DNA of 64,000 nt from Temnothorax longispinosus. Its lineage: Eukaryota > Arthropoda > Insecta > Hymenoptera > Formicidae. How positions within the stretch are numbered: position 1 is the first letter of the stretch; each line of letters starts with the position of its first letter. This document shows, piece after piece, positions 49,757 to 61,588 of this stretch. The notes beneath the pieces are model-generated. The model was not told the DNA's origin. It ran no database searches and saw only the letters and a program-made list of their open reading frames with translations. Position numbers and translations under genes: made by a program. The DNA lies in the NCBI RefSeq assembly GCF_030848805.1, contig NC_092363.1, positions 17,826,600-17,890,599 of the forward strand, written 5' to 3'.

Positions 49757-50877
49757 TGTCGAGTGACTCTTTGAAGTTACAAATCTGGGAAAAAAATATA
49801 TCCAAGTAAGCACAACGTCGAGATTTCAAAAGTAAGCCTAGATTGGACTGATGACAGGAATCTGATGAGAGAAGATTGACAATTACAATCAGTTAACAAT
49901 CTAGGAACGTAGATGATGGAAATATTAACGAGAATTACGTTAAAATCCTGCGACATACACTCGTCAATCTTTTGTTCACGAGATTAACGCAGCCAGTCGT
50001 ACAAATGTATGAGAGAAACTTGAAACGCGTAAATTGTACATCAAAAAGGGTATTCGTGACGCAAAAGCTAACCTGAACGGACCGGCGAATTTGACGAAGC
50101 GATTCCGCCGAACGCGTCGAAGATCGTCGGCGACCGATGAAGCGACGTTCGACGTGCGAACGTTGCGTACCAATATTCGCCAAGAATATGCGAAATCAGC
50201 GTACCTTTCACACAGGTTTACATTCGGAATTGCGTCAAGAGAAACAGCGCGGGAAACAGCCCCGGAGAATTAAATGCAATTAATGTTTTGTCATAACGGC
50301 TGCGCTGTGCGTTGTCGCGCATGACGATCGCGCGCATGCGTCAATTTTCGCGCCAAATATTCTCGCAATACGTATCGAGAATCTAGTTGAAATAATTTTT
50401 TGCAATTTTTTATGCAAAATCAAGAGAAAATCGACAAAGAGATTGCGCTTTCTAAAATTCCAAAAATTTCTCGATCATTTTCAAAAGTGGAAGGCTTCAT
50501 CTCGATGACTTTCGGAAATTGAGAGACTCGAGGGAGCTCGTTTTGCTCGCTCGCGTTGACCAATCGAAGACCGAGAGCAACCGAGAGTTTATGGTCGACG
50601 CGGAACATAACCTATCTGTATCCGTGTAGATCGTTATCATGACAAATGTAAATAGAGAGAAACCGATGTTTAGATAATCCGTCATAATCCAACTTTGCGC
50701 TTCCCACCCACGTTACTATGCCGTAAATCACTTTTTCAACCGATTGTGCCCGAAGTATTTACAGAATATTGTGACGCGACGTCGCGGATCGATGTCAATA
50801 ATAAAGATCGCGGAGAGAAAACGAAGGGGGAAAAAACCGTGCTTTTATACCTGCTTCGTTAATTCTCTCCTTCAACA
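49757..50877. promoter_or_regulatory. Divergent promoter ESCO (-) / ADAM17 (+)
   Basis: Holds the untranslated ESCO first exon (probably about 50000-50270) and the ADAM17 5' leader. CGCGCATGCG at 50331-50340 fits an NRF1 site. TTTTCGCGCCAAA at 50345-50357 is an excellent E2F site, fitting S-phase expression of ESCO. No TATA box is seen. The remainder to 50877 is unremarkable and has no supported gene. Confidence 0.55.
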
Positions 50878-53800
50878 ATGAAGAAGCGAAACGCTCTATT
50901 TGTCTACTGCTGTGCTTTTGTCACTCTCCAAAGTGTTTGTAAGTGGAACGTGTCTCGATTTATGCAACCTGTCACTTTTTAATTAGTCACGCTACAGGAC
51001 TGATTCGCGATCAACGTGAAAGAAATTAACATCAAATCCTTCGTTTGAAGCTGAGAAAAAGAATTTATCTCTCTTTATCCAAAATTGAAAATAAATATCC
51101 TTTCTGGAGTAGAACTCGACGGACAGAACAGAAACCTTGGCTTCTTCTTTCTAGTTATGCCAGAAACTTGAACAAATCCTTCAAACTTGATCTCAGAATA
51201 TTTAGTGTCTGTTTATTTTATTTTAACTAAAATGAACAATAGATCTGTTTCACTGTCTTACTGTTGGAATCTTAAGAAATTCAGCTTTATATGTTGTTTA
51301 TTGTTATCGCGAATCACATACGCGCAACTTGTCAAATTATATCGGTGCAATTATCTAATATCAAAATTTGATTGACAGATGGCCTTCATAGAAGCTTGAG
51401 ATATTACGAAACAATTCACAGTACTCACTTTCAACATAGGATCGTAAAGCGAGGCGTTCAACACAGTTATCATCCATATAATAAGATAAGCGAATTGGAA
51501 TTCTATTCGCACGGGCGGTAAGATGTCCGATTGTTCCTCAAATTATATTAGACGTTTCTGCGTTTTAATGCCGTTCTCTTAATATCTCTCTTTTTTTTTA
51601 CCGCAGCCATTTTCGACTAATTTTAACACCTAGAAGAGAAGTTATACATTCCAACTTTAAGGCGTACGAGGTCAACGCCGATGGAAAGGAGAAAACTGTA
51701 CATTTAGGTAACGTTCAATTCGACGAAGCAGAAAAATTCAAAGATTTGTTATATTTCACAATGTCGTCCCGTAGATCATGATAATTTTTACCATGGCCGA
51801 GTGTTTGGAGAAATCGAGTCTCACGCTCAGATGCATATCGATGACGGTGTCGTGACAGGTAGTGTAACAATCTCGGATGAGACTTTTCATATTGAGGTAA
51901 GGATTGCTGAGCAAAATGTGTGCAACGGTAAAAATTTATGACACGACTCTTGCGAATTGACTGAGCGATACAACGAGAAATAACAAATTAATTAAAGCTG
52001 TTTAATAAAAGATTACATACCCAAAGTAATTTAGACAATTTTAGTAATGTCGAAAAAAAGAAAGTTTGCAACATAACTGTATTTCAGATAATTGTGAATC
52101 GTGTAATTTTTGGATACGGATTGTCTGTTATAATAAGGAAGTTAATTTGTATTTCAGCCATCCTGGAGGCATCTTTCTCATTTAGATAATCAAACGATGA
52201 TTATTTATAAATCTTCCGACGTTAAACTCAGTTGGGAGCATTTCCAAGACGGACAGGGTCATACGCATGGAACGCCAAAGACCTGCGGTTACGTCAAGGA
52301 AGACTCAAGTATGATTCTATTAAAAATATGGATACAATATAATTTTATAAAGTATGTAATGTTTCTTGTGCTTTTTTGCCGCAGATTACACGTTAAACCA
52401 TAATTCTGAGGAGGACGATACGGAAACGGATAACAGTAGCAGCAGAGTGAAGAGGCAAACGGAGACTTACGAATATACACCGACGAAAACGAGATGTCCG
52501 TTACTATTGGTCGCCGATTATCGATTTTACCAAGAAATGGGTGCCAGCAGTACAAAAACTACAATTAATTATCTGGTAAATGAGCGTAATGGTACACAAT
52601 TATAGATACGTTGATTGATCTATAATCATAATAATATTAATTTACAGATAAGTTTGATCGATAGAGTACATAAGATTTACAATGACACTTTGTGGCAAGA
52701 ACATCAAGAGGAGGACGGTTTTAAGGGAATGGGCTTTGTTATCAAAAAGATCGTTGTTCACAGCGAACCGACGCGGGTCAGAGGCGGTGAAACGCATTAC
52801 AACATGGTTCGCGAGAAATGGGACGTCCGCACATTGCTCGAGGTCTTTATATGCAGCTTGTAAAGAGTATTGCTCTAAGAGCTTAAGTTCTTTAATTATT
52901 TATCAATTAATTTTAATATGATCAACTTTGTTAAATTAACGTTGTTGAACATGGTTGAAATTAAGTGTCGCCTCTCACGATGTTGTTGCGTTAATGCAGG
53001 TGTTCAGTCGGGAATATAGCCATAAGGATTTCTGCTTGGCTCACTTGTTTACCGATCTCAAGTTCGAGGGTGGTATTCTAGGATTGGCCTACGTAGGATC
53101 TCCTCGTAGAAATTCGGTGGGCGGTATCTGCACACCAGGTACACTAAAAAATCATTCTGCATTCTGTATTCTGTTTCGCGCACACATTACTCTAATATTT
53201 ATATATTGACGAAGTACACAGTGATATTTGCATGGATATTGGATTTCTCAATAGAAAATTGATATCCTCTTGCAGAGTATTTCAAAAACGGATATACATT
53301 GTACCTGAATTCGGGTTTGAGCTCCAGCAGAAATCATTATGGACAAAGAGTGATTACAAGGGAAGCGGATTTAGTTACGGCACACGAATTCGGTCACAAT
53401 TGGGGCTCCGAGCATGATCCAGATATCTCAGTAAGTTATGATTCAGTTATCGCTATATACAAGTTTTTTTTTTTAATTCCCGAGTCTAGAATTTAATTTT
53501 CTAACATCATTTGCAGGAGTGCAGCCCAAGTGCGAGCCAAGGTGGCTCTTACTTAATGTATACTTACAGCGTTAGTGGCTACGATGTAAACAATAAGGTA
53601 GAGTATATGCTTTATTCACGCGATAATTTCGATATGTAAATATGACGCATTAGATACTTTAACTTTTCTTAAATGAAGATATATTTGTAAGCGCAGAGAA
53701 AAATTTTTAATTTTTCTCTGCGCTTACATATTCTATCTCACGTGCCGTGTATATGTTTGTGTGAAAGTTTGTGCGCGTGCTTATACAGAATTTTCGTTTA

Positions 53801-55402
53801 TTTTTCCATAGAGATTTTCTCCATGCAGCCTGAGATCCATCAGGAAGGTCCTGCAAGCCAAATCTGGACGTTGTTTCTCAGAGCCGGAGGAATCGTTCTG
53901 CGGTAATTTGAGAGTCGAGGGTGATGAAGAGTGCGACGCGGGTCTCTTAGGAACGGAAGACAATGACTCGTGTTGCGACAAAAATTGTAAGCTTCGAAGT
54001 AATCAAGGAGCAGTTTGCAGGTAAGTCACTTGGAATAGAATCGTACTATTGTGTTGCGACATTTGTACAAATGTTTAACGGCGTACGTTTTGTTTCTTTC
54101 GACAGCGACAAAAACTCTCCTTGCTGTCAGAGCTGCGCGTATATGCCTGCGGGCGTGAAATGCCGCGACGCGCAATACGCCACTTGCGAACAGGAGTCGC
54201 GTTGCACCGGAGCGTCCAGCGAATGCCCGAGATCCCCGCCCATGAAGGACGGCACCGGTTGTCTCGAACGTGGTCAATGCCGTCTAGGCAAATGCGTGCC
54301 GTACTGCGAGACCCAAAACTTACAAAGCTGCATGTGCGATACTAGTATGTATCTTATTTTAAGTACTGCATATCACATACAAGTATAAACGGGAATGTTT
54401 CATTATGTGCACATTAATCAGTATCATCTTTTCATATCAGAAAGGATGGAATTCTTGTTTTACAATTTATTTCTACGAACTTGGTATTTATTATTGGATA
54501 GCTTATTAATTGTGCAATTAATAGAACCGACTGCTATTCTTGAGATTTTATATAATTTATCCCGATTTAATTGAAATTGAAGATACTTTATATATTATTT
54601 TTAAGATTGAAGAAAGCCAAAAAATTCAAAAAATTGGGAATTTTTACAGTCGACTCATTCTACATCACACACACATATAAGGTGCTTTCCATTTACATCC
54701 AAACTCAGATAATTCTCACTTGTGACGTCGTTCTATCCTTTTTGGCAATTAATGAACAATAAAGACAGAATGACATCACAAGTGAGAATTATCTGAGTTT
54801 TGATGTAAATGGAAAGCAACTAATATTAACTTTGATTATGTTGAAAGGTACAGTGTATAATTATTAATATTACTACTTCACGAATTTTATTAATAGTTGC
54901 TGACGCGTGTAAGAGATGCTGCAGAATGAGTTTGAACGAAACGTGCTTCCCGATAGACCCGCAAGATATTTTACCCGACGGGACACCGTGCATTCAAGGT
55001 TTTTGCAACAAAGTAAGAGATAAATCATAGTAATAAATTTGATAAAAATAAGACCAATTTCTAGTGTCTAATATTAGACGCATATTCTTTTAGGGTGTGT
55101 GCGAGAAAACAATCCAAGACGTGGTGGAACGATTCTGGGACATCATCGAGGATATAAACATCAATAAAGTTATGCGCTTTCTGAAAGATAACGTAGTCGG
55201 TGCTGTGATAATCATCACCGCCATCATATGGATACCGGCGAGCTGCGTCATCAGTTACATCGATTACAGACGGGTAAAGGAGAGCGAAAAGAAGTGGCGG
55301 TGGAAACATACGGACGAGCTCATTCACCCGGACGAGCCGAGACAAGTGATTTACGTCGGCGGTCAGCGACAAAGAGCGCAACACGTCACGCATCAATCGT
55401 GA
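50878..55402 (+). CDS. ADAM17: ADAM17 / TACE-like disintegrin metalloproteinase
   Basis: Membrane zinc protease shedding ectodomains. Fourteen exons, 735 aa: 50878..50938, 51379..51517, 51607..51707, 51775..51896, 52158..52308, 52385..52575, 52648..52842, 53000..53138, 53276..53430, 53517..53597, 53812..54020, 54106..54344, 54897..55012, 55094..55402. Signal peptide about 1-21. The prodomain has the cysteine switch PKTCGYV (C184) and furin site RVKR (212-215). The catalytic site is [12 protein letters not shown] with H403, H407 and H413. A disintegrin-like and cysteine-rich membrane-proximal part follows, then the CANDIS-like helix ([14 protein letters not shown]), a transmembrane helix at about 666-690 and a short cytoplasmic tail of about 45 residues (human about 130). 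The donor after LLE at 52843 (GTCTTT) is weak, but VFSREYS on the next exon and phase support it. Confidence 0.97.
53686..53728. repeat. Perfect 20-bp-stem hairpin in ADAM17 intron 10
   Basis: TGTAAGCGCAGAGAAAAATT (53686-53705), a TTT loop, then the exact reverse complement to 53728. It lies in the intron between exons 53517..53597 and 53812..54020. The origin may be a tiny MITE remnant; there is no evidence of function. Confidence 0.9.
54684..54817. mobile_element. MITE with ~50-bp terminal inverted repeats in ADAM17 intron 12
   Basis: The left arm GCTTTCCATTTACATC... (54684 to about 54737) is matched by the inverted right arm (about 54766-54817) with only a few mismatches, for example GACGTCGTTCT against GATGTCATTCT. 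The spacer is about 28 bases and non-coding. The long, well-kept arms suggest recent insertion. Superfamily not identified; no clear target duplication. Confidence 0.85.
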
Positions 55403-56330
55403 ATTTAGATCACTCGCGTATTTCGATCATCTAGTCAGATTTATCTGAAGTGATATATGTTTATACATCTTCTCGGAATGACAAAAAAATATTGTAAATA
55501 TCTCTTTTACTTTCTACGTTATACATACGTGTATATACCTTCTACATAATTTCTGTAAGATTTTGTAGTTGAGTGAAGGAACGGTACATTCCTGTAGTCC
55601 AAAGAAATTAATAGTTCGTACTTGAGAATTAGATATACGAAATTTTTCACTACTGTAATTGTTTTTTGATACCACGTATATAAGATATTTTCTAAGTCTT
55701 CTTTCTTCTTTAAAGTATTACTTATCTCTCTCTAAAGTTGACATTTGCCACTTAATTATTAAGATACAACTGCCACGTTACATTAATATATTACAGTATT
55801 TAAATCGGCGAATTAAAAATGACAAGATTTGCTTTATAACTCCAAGTATTGTACAATTTATTTTCTAACAGTATTTTAACATTTTAACGTACAATTGTAA
55901 AGATATGTAAAAACAGATATTAATCGTGTAACGACCTATAATGATATTTTAAAAAATCTAATGTGCGAATATTTAAATAAAAAAAATCGAGAGAAATGAA
56001 ATGTCTTGGGGAAAAAAATTATTTTGAAATTCGCGCCGGAATTTTCCTGATATCGAGCAGTCGGCTGCTGAGTACAAAATATTTGAATTCGCAACCTACT
56101 TCAGTTTAGTTTACTTCTTATATAAAAATATGTTGCTGATAACTGACAATTTTTCGAAGATCCAAGTATTCTATACCATCTTTAATTCTTCTGTTCTGTC
56201 TATGTCACATTCCCACATTCAAATACATACATATTGCTAAATGTTTTCTTTAACATATACGTTGACTATCTGTTAAATAATGATTACGTTGAAATAAAGT
56301 GTACATACGTATGTCGATATTTTTGCATAT
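55403..56330. other. ADAM17 3' flank
   Basis: AT-rich 3' UTR and spacer before IARS1. AATAAA at 55976-55981 is the best poly(A) candidate. Small open frames (55659-55868, 56234-56599) have no recognisable product. Confidence 0.55.
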
Positions 56331-56685
56331 CTGAGACGCGAGTCACGCGAGATCACGTCAAACATAACCTCGAGCTGAGGTTTAAGGTTAGCACGTGTTC
56401 GCGTCAGTCACGTGTAGCCGCGTTAGATAATTCGGGCGCGCTGATTGGCTCCCCGACACGCGCTTTCCGCTGTCCCGAGAACTTTCTCCTCCGACAGCCA
56501 ATCCGCGGGGCAGAACACCTCGCGCGGCTAACCCGCAATGACCCGTTTACGCGTGCGCACGTGAGTTTCGTTCGATTCTCTTGCGACGCATCGTATTGAA
56601 GGTTACGTCAATCGTGGTCAATTGCGTCAGCTTCTCGTACGAGGCTACGAGAGTTCCAGCCGGTACGGAACGTCGTGCGCCAGAG
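56330..56685 (+). promoter_or_regulatory. IARS1 promoter region with E-boxes
   Basis: GC/CpG-rich. CACGTG E-boxes are at 56392-56397, 56409-56414 and 56558-56563, and GATTGGCT (inverted CCAAT) is near 56442. No TATA box. An open frame runs in from 56581 without an ATG until 56686, so translation begins at 56686. Confidence 0.5.
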
Positions 56686-58383
56686 ATGCCCGCCGAGAAG
56701 CCCCGTCCCGGGAGGTCGAACCTCCCGGAGACCATCAACTTCGCGAGGGAGGAGGACGCGACGCTGGAAACGTGGAGAAAAGGGGACGTGTTTCAGGAAA
56801 GTATGCGCCTGTCGAAGAACCGGCCGAGGTACACGTTCTTCGACGGACCGCCATTCGCCACCGGGTTGCCGCACTACGGCCACATCCTCGCCGGCACCAT
56901 AAAGGACATCGTGACGAGGTACGCGTACCAAAGTGGCTACCACGTGGAGCGGCGATTCGGCTGGGATTGCCACGGCCTCCCGGTGGAGAACGAGATCGAC
57001 AAGAAGCTGGGCATCAAGGGGCCGGACGACGTCGCCAGGATGGGCATCGCCGCGTACAACCGGGAGTGCCGTAACATCGTGATGAGGTACGCCGAGGAGT
57101 GGCAGATGATCGTCGGCCGGATGGGACGGTGGATCGACTTCGACAACGACTACAAGACCATGTACCCGTGGTACATGGAGTCCATCTGGTGGGTGTTCAA
57201 GCAGCTGTACAACAAGGGCCTCGTTTACCAGGGTATCAAGGTGATGCCCTACTCCACCGCCTGCAACACGCCGCTGTCCAACTTCGAGGCGGGTCAGAAT
57301 TACAAGGACGTGGTCGATCCGTCGGTCATCGTGGCCTTTCCCCTGCTGGACGAGCCCGGGGTGTCCCTGCTCGCCTGGACCACCACACCCTGGACGTTGC
57401 CCAGTAACATGACGCTGTGCGTCAATCCCACCTTCGAGTACGTGGAGGCGAGGAACGAGAAGACCGGCGACGTTTACATCATGTTGGAGGCCCAGTTGCA
57501 CACCCTCAAGGGTTCTTACGTTATAATCAACAGGAGAAAGGGCGTAGACCTGAAAGGGAAGGCGTACGAACCACCGTTTCCATATTTCCTGCATTACAGA
57601 GAGAAAGGTGCTTTCAGGGTGCTGAACGACACTTACGTCACGGCGGAGACTGGAACCGGCATCGTCCATCAAGCCCCGTACTTCGGGGAGGACGATTTCC
57701 GATGCTGCCTGGAGGCCGGCATCATAAGCAAGGACCAGGAGGTCGTCTGCCCCGTGGACAGCTGCGGCTGCTTCACGGAGCCGGTTTGCGACTTCCTCGG
57801 CAAGTACGTCAAGGACGCGGACAAGGAGATAATCAAGTATCTGCAGTCCAAGAAGAAGCTGGTCGTCAGCGGTACGGTGAAGCACAGCTATCCGTTCTGC
57901 TGGCGCACCGACACGCCGCTCATCTACAAGGCCGTGCCCTCTTGGTTCCTCAAGGTGGAGGAGATCAAGGACAGGCTGCTGACGGCGAACAGCGAGACCT
58001 ACTGGGTGCCGGACACCGTGAAGGAGAAGCGATTCGGCAACTGGCTGCGCGACGCGCGCGACTGGGCCATCAGCAGGAACCGCTACTGGGGCAATCCCAT
58101 ACCGCTGTGGATCTCCGAGGACAAGGAGGAGACCGTGTGCGTGGGCAGCATCGAGGAGCTGGAGAGATTGACGGGCGCGAAAGTGAGCGACATTCATCGC
58201 GAGAACATCGATCACCTGACGATCCCGTCGCGACGGCCCGGCCAGCCGCCGTTGCGTCGCGTGCCCGAGGTCTTCGACTGCTGGTTCGAGTCCGGCTCCA
58301 TGCCGTACGCGCAGATGCACTTTCCTTTCAAGAACCGCGGGGACTTCGACAGGTACTTCCCGGCGGACTTCATCGCCGAGGGC

Positions 58384-58415
<32 letters not shown>

Positions 58416-60306
58416 CCTCGTGATATCCACCGCGCTGTTCGGCAAGGCGCCGTACAAGAATCTCGTGGCCAACGGTCTGGTGCTCGCGTCCGACGGCCAG
58501 AAGATGTCGAAGCGCAAGAAGAATTATCCCGACCCGATGGAGGTGGTCAACAAGTACGGGGCGGACGCCCTGCGCCTCTATCTGATCAATTCACCGGTTG
58601 TGAGAGCTGAGAATCTGAAGTTCAAGGAGGAGGGCGTCCGGGACGTCATCAAGGACGTCTTTCTGCCGTGGTACAACGCGTTCCGTTTTCTCCTTCAGAA
58701 CATCGAGCAGTACGAGGAGACGGGGGTCTGGTTTGTATTCGACGAGAAGCTAGATTCCTGTTCCAGCAATATAATGGACAAGTGGATCATATCCTTCACG
58801 CAGTCGCTGTTGGTCTTCCTGAAACGTGAGATGAAGGAGTACAGGCTGTACACCGTGGTGCCCTACCTGATAAAGTACATAGACAATCTCACAAATTGGT
58901 ACGTGAGAATGAATAGAAAGCGTATCAAGGGCGAGGACGGCCCGAAGGATTGCAAGAACGCGTTGACGACTCTGTTCCTGGCGGTCTACACGATGGTGCA
59001 GACTTACGCGCCGTTCACGCCGTTCCTGACGGAATTCATGTTTCAACGATTATCCAAGTGGGTCCTGCCCTTGCCAGAGTCCGCAAATGGGGAGTCTTCT
59101 CCGAGTTCTAACGCTAAAGAGGAAGACGACTGGCAAGGTAGCGTGCACTACAAACTGATACCACCTCCGCGTGATTATCTGATCAACAAGGACATAGAGA
59201 AGGCTGTGTCGCACATGCAGTCGGTCATCCAGCTAGGCCGCATCGTACGGGACAGGAAGGTCATACCCACGAAGTATCCCTTGCCCGAAATCGTGGTGAT
59301 CCATCGGGACGCCGAGGTACTGAAGGACATCGTTTCGCTGAAATCGTATATCCTCGAGGAGCTCAACGTCAAGAAGTTGACTGTCACCACCGACAAGCAG
59401 AAGTACGGCGTGACCTTAAGAGCGGAGCCGGACCACAAGACACTTGGCGCACGTTTGAAGGGTGAGTTCAAGCAGATAATCCAGGCAATTAAAGAGCTGT
59501 CCGACGAACAGCTGCAGAAGTTCATCGCCACGAGGGAGATCGTCGTGCAGGGCCACAAGCTCGAGGAGCAGGACCTGCGTTTGATGTTCAGCTTCACCGG
59601 TCCGACCGCCGAGCAGCTGTCGAAGCAGTACGACGCCCATAGCGAGGGCAACATCCTGATCCTCCTGGACGTCACGGCTGACGAGGCGATGCACAACGAG
59701 GGGATAGCGCGGGAGGTGATCAATCGGGTGCAGAAGCTGCGGAAGAAGGCACGGCTCGTACCCTCCGACGAGGCCGTCGCGTATTACGAGATCAAGGACG
59801 CGGGCAGCAACCTGGCCAGGGTGGTCGTCAGCCACAAGGAGTTCATCGAGAACGCGACCAAGACCCCGCAGAGAGACATGGCGGAGTTGCCGGCCGACGG
59901 CTACGTGATCCTCGAGGAGATGCAGAAGATCAAGGGGGTGGACATGAGGCTCGCGTTGGCCAGGACGCAGGCCGGTTGTGCGTCCAAACGGGACGACGGC
60001 GCGACGCCCGGACCGTCGGAATTGCAGCCCTCCGTGGGCTACGTCAACGTGACGCTCGTCAACATGCAACCGCGATACGGCTCGACCTCGAAAGGCAAGA
60101 TTCTGTTGTACGACTCGCAGCTGGGGCCCATCACGTACAAACGTCTGAAACAGGAGATCGATCTGGTGTTCGGTATTTACGGCTGCTCGTACGATTTGTA
60201 TCTTAACTCTAAGAAACTTACCAGAACGATGGACGATACGCCAGTGGAGGAAGACCTATTCAACAAACAGACGATAGAAGTATTGAGGTCAACGAGGTCA
60301 ACATAG
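56686..60306 (+). CDS. IARS1: Isoleucyl-tRNA synthetase, cytoplasmic
   Basis: Charges tRNA-Ile with isoleucine in the cytosol; in animals part of the multi-synthetase complex. A single uninterrupted exon, 1206 aa (human 1262). Class I motifs: HYGH at residues 63-66 (HIGH) and KMSKR at 606-610. Family blocks include FFDGPPFATGLPHYGHILAG, GWDCHGLPVE, WTTTPWTLPSN (editing domain), DCWFESGSMPYAQ and EGIDQTRGWFYTL. An anticodon-binding domain and a C-terminal UNE-I-like region follow; only one such repeat (YVNVTLVNMQP to the end) is visible, where vertebrates have two, accounting for the shorter length. The start is the only in-frame ATG before the conserved ETINF block. Codons are GC-rich at third positions, unlike most neighbours. 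It lacks the introns that split nearly every other gene here. Confidence 0.98.
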
Positions 60307-61385
60307 CGGTTATTTTTGCCTTTGGTTTTCGATGTGATGAAAAGCGACTTTCGCCGGCTCGCGATTTAATCAATGGGTTGAAAAAGGAGAGCGAGGACTT
60401 AAATCTCGCAAATCTGCATTATGTTCTTTTGAGGTTTCTCTTTTAGTTTCTAAAAAATACGTTCTACATTATTGCATCTGCAAGATCGAGCGAAAGACCT
60501 ATATGGTGAATCTTATTTAATCTTCCTTCTTCCGTCAACAAAAGTATTTACTGTGAAGCACGTTAGAAAGCGTTATTTATGATTTAAGTTAACATTTCAC
60601 AGCGTATTTATTTAATACACAACTTAAACGTGATTTAAAGTAAATTTATATTTTTTATGAGAATTTATATAAATTGGCTATTTTGTAAATTAAAAAATAA
60701 AAACAATTGTACAATTTGCAATTTTAATGTCAATTTTTTTTTCTAGTTTTATCATCGCATTCGATTTGTATCTTGTGCATCAACGCTCAAACATTGTAAA
60801 AAAAAAAATGACTCGTAACTACTGTAAGAAAGGAATAACAGATAATTTCATGAGATAAATATAAATCTGTCTTAAAATATCAGTATTCAAAAAGCTTTAC
60901 ATGTATATTTATCGCTAAGAAACAAGGAGAGCACTATGATAAAAAAGTATCAAATAAATAGACATTTATTGGCATTAATTAAAACAATCGTATATATATT
61001 ATAACTATTAATTTAACTCTAACAAATTATATAGTACACTAGTCAGAGACTATAATATATTATTCCTCTATGTCACGCCCGTGTTATGCCATAAGCACTT
61101 TTGACGAAACTCACACCTGTATTTTCATGCTCCTTTCGGAATCTGACGTGAATATCCGTTTAGTAATCCAATTCTTTTTTTTTTTTTTTTTTATAGAAAA
61201 GATTGATTTTATTAATACACTATGCAATTGTTTCTCATGTACAAATAAGTATAACGTACGTAGATATTTTAGAGATCGCGGAGACAATTCCTTCTTATCA
61301 ATACAAAATCCATTCAAATGAAGTCGCTTTATACTAATGGTAACTGCAATTCACGCATTATTAGGCATAATTGCCAACATTTCCA

Positions 61386-61588
61386 TTACACATTGACTGC
61401 CATGTCATACGGCGTCATTAGCGCACGAATAACAGTCCTTTTTTCAATCATTTATATATAATGACAGAAGCCTCGTCGTTGAATAACAGTTTTACGGTTA
61501 AAAAAAAATGTTAGAAAAGAATGGCTTCGTAAGTTTTTTTTATGAAAGTGAATAATAATCACGAACGACGTGGCAGTCAACGCGTTAA
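61386..61588. mobile_element. Probable piggyBac-like MITE
   Basis: The right end, read inverted, is TTAACGCGTTGACTGCCACG, starting at a TTAA (61585-61588). The left end has TTACACATTGACTGCCATG. TTGACTGCCA with adjoining TTAA is characteristic of piggyBac-type termini. About 203 bp, non-coding. The left TTAA has one mismatch, so the call is tentative. Confidence 0.55.

Noticed and set aside
56608..58320. 570-codon open frame on the minus strand
   Set aside because: It lies wholly antisense to IARS1, whose GC-rich codons suppress stops on the other strand; no family resemblance.
61168..61195. T-run as the tail of a retroposed copy
   Set aside because: No adjacent gene-like sequence or target duplication was found; a plain homopolymer is simpler.
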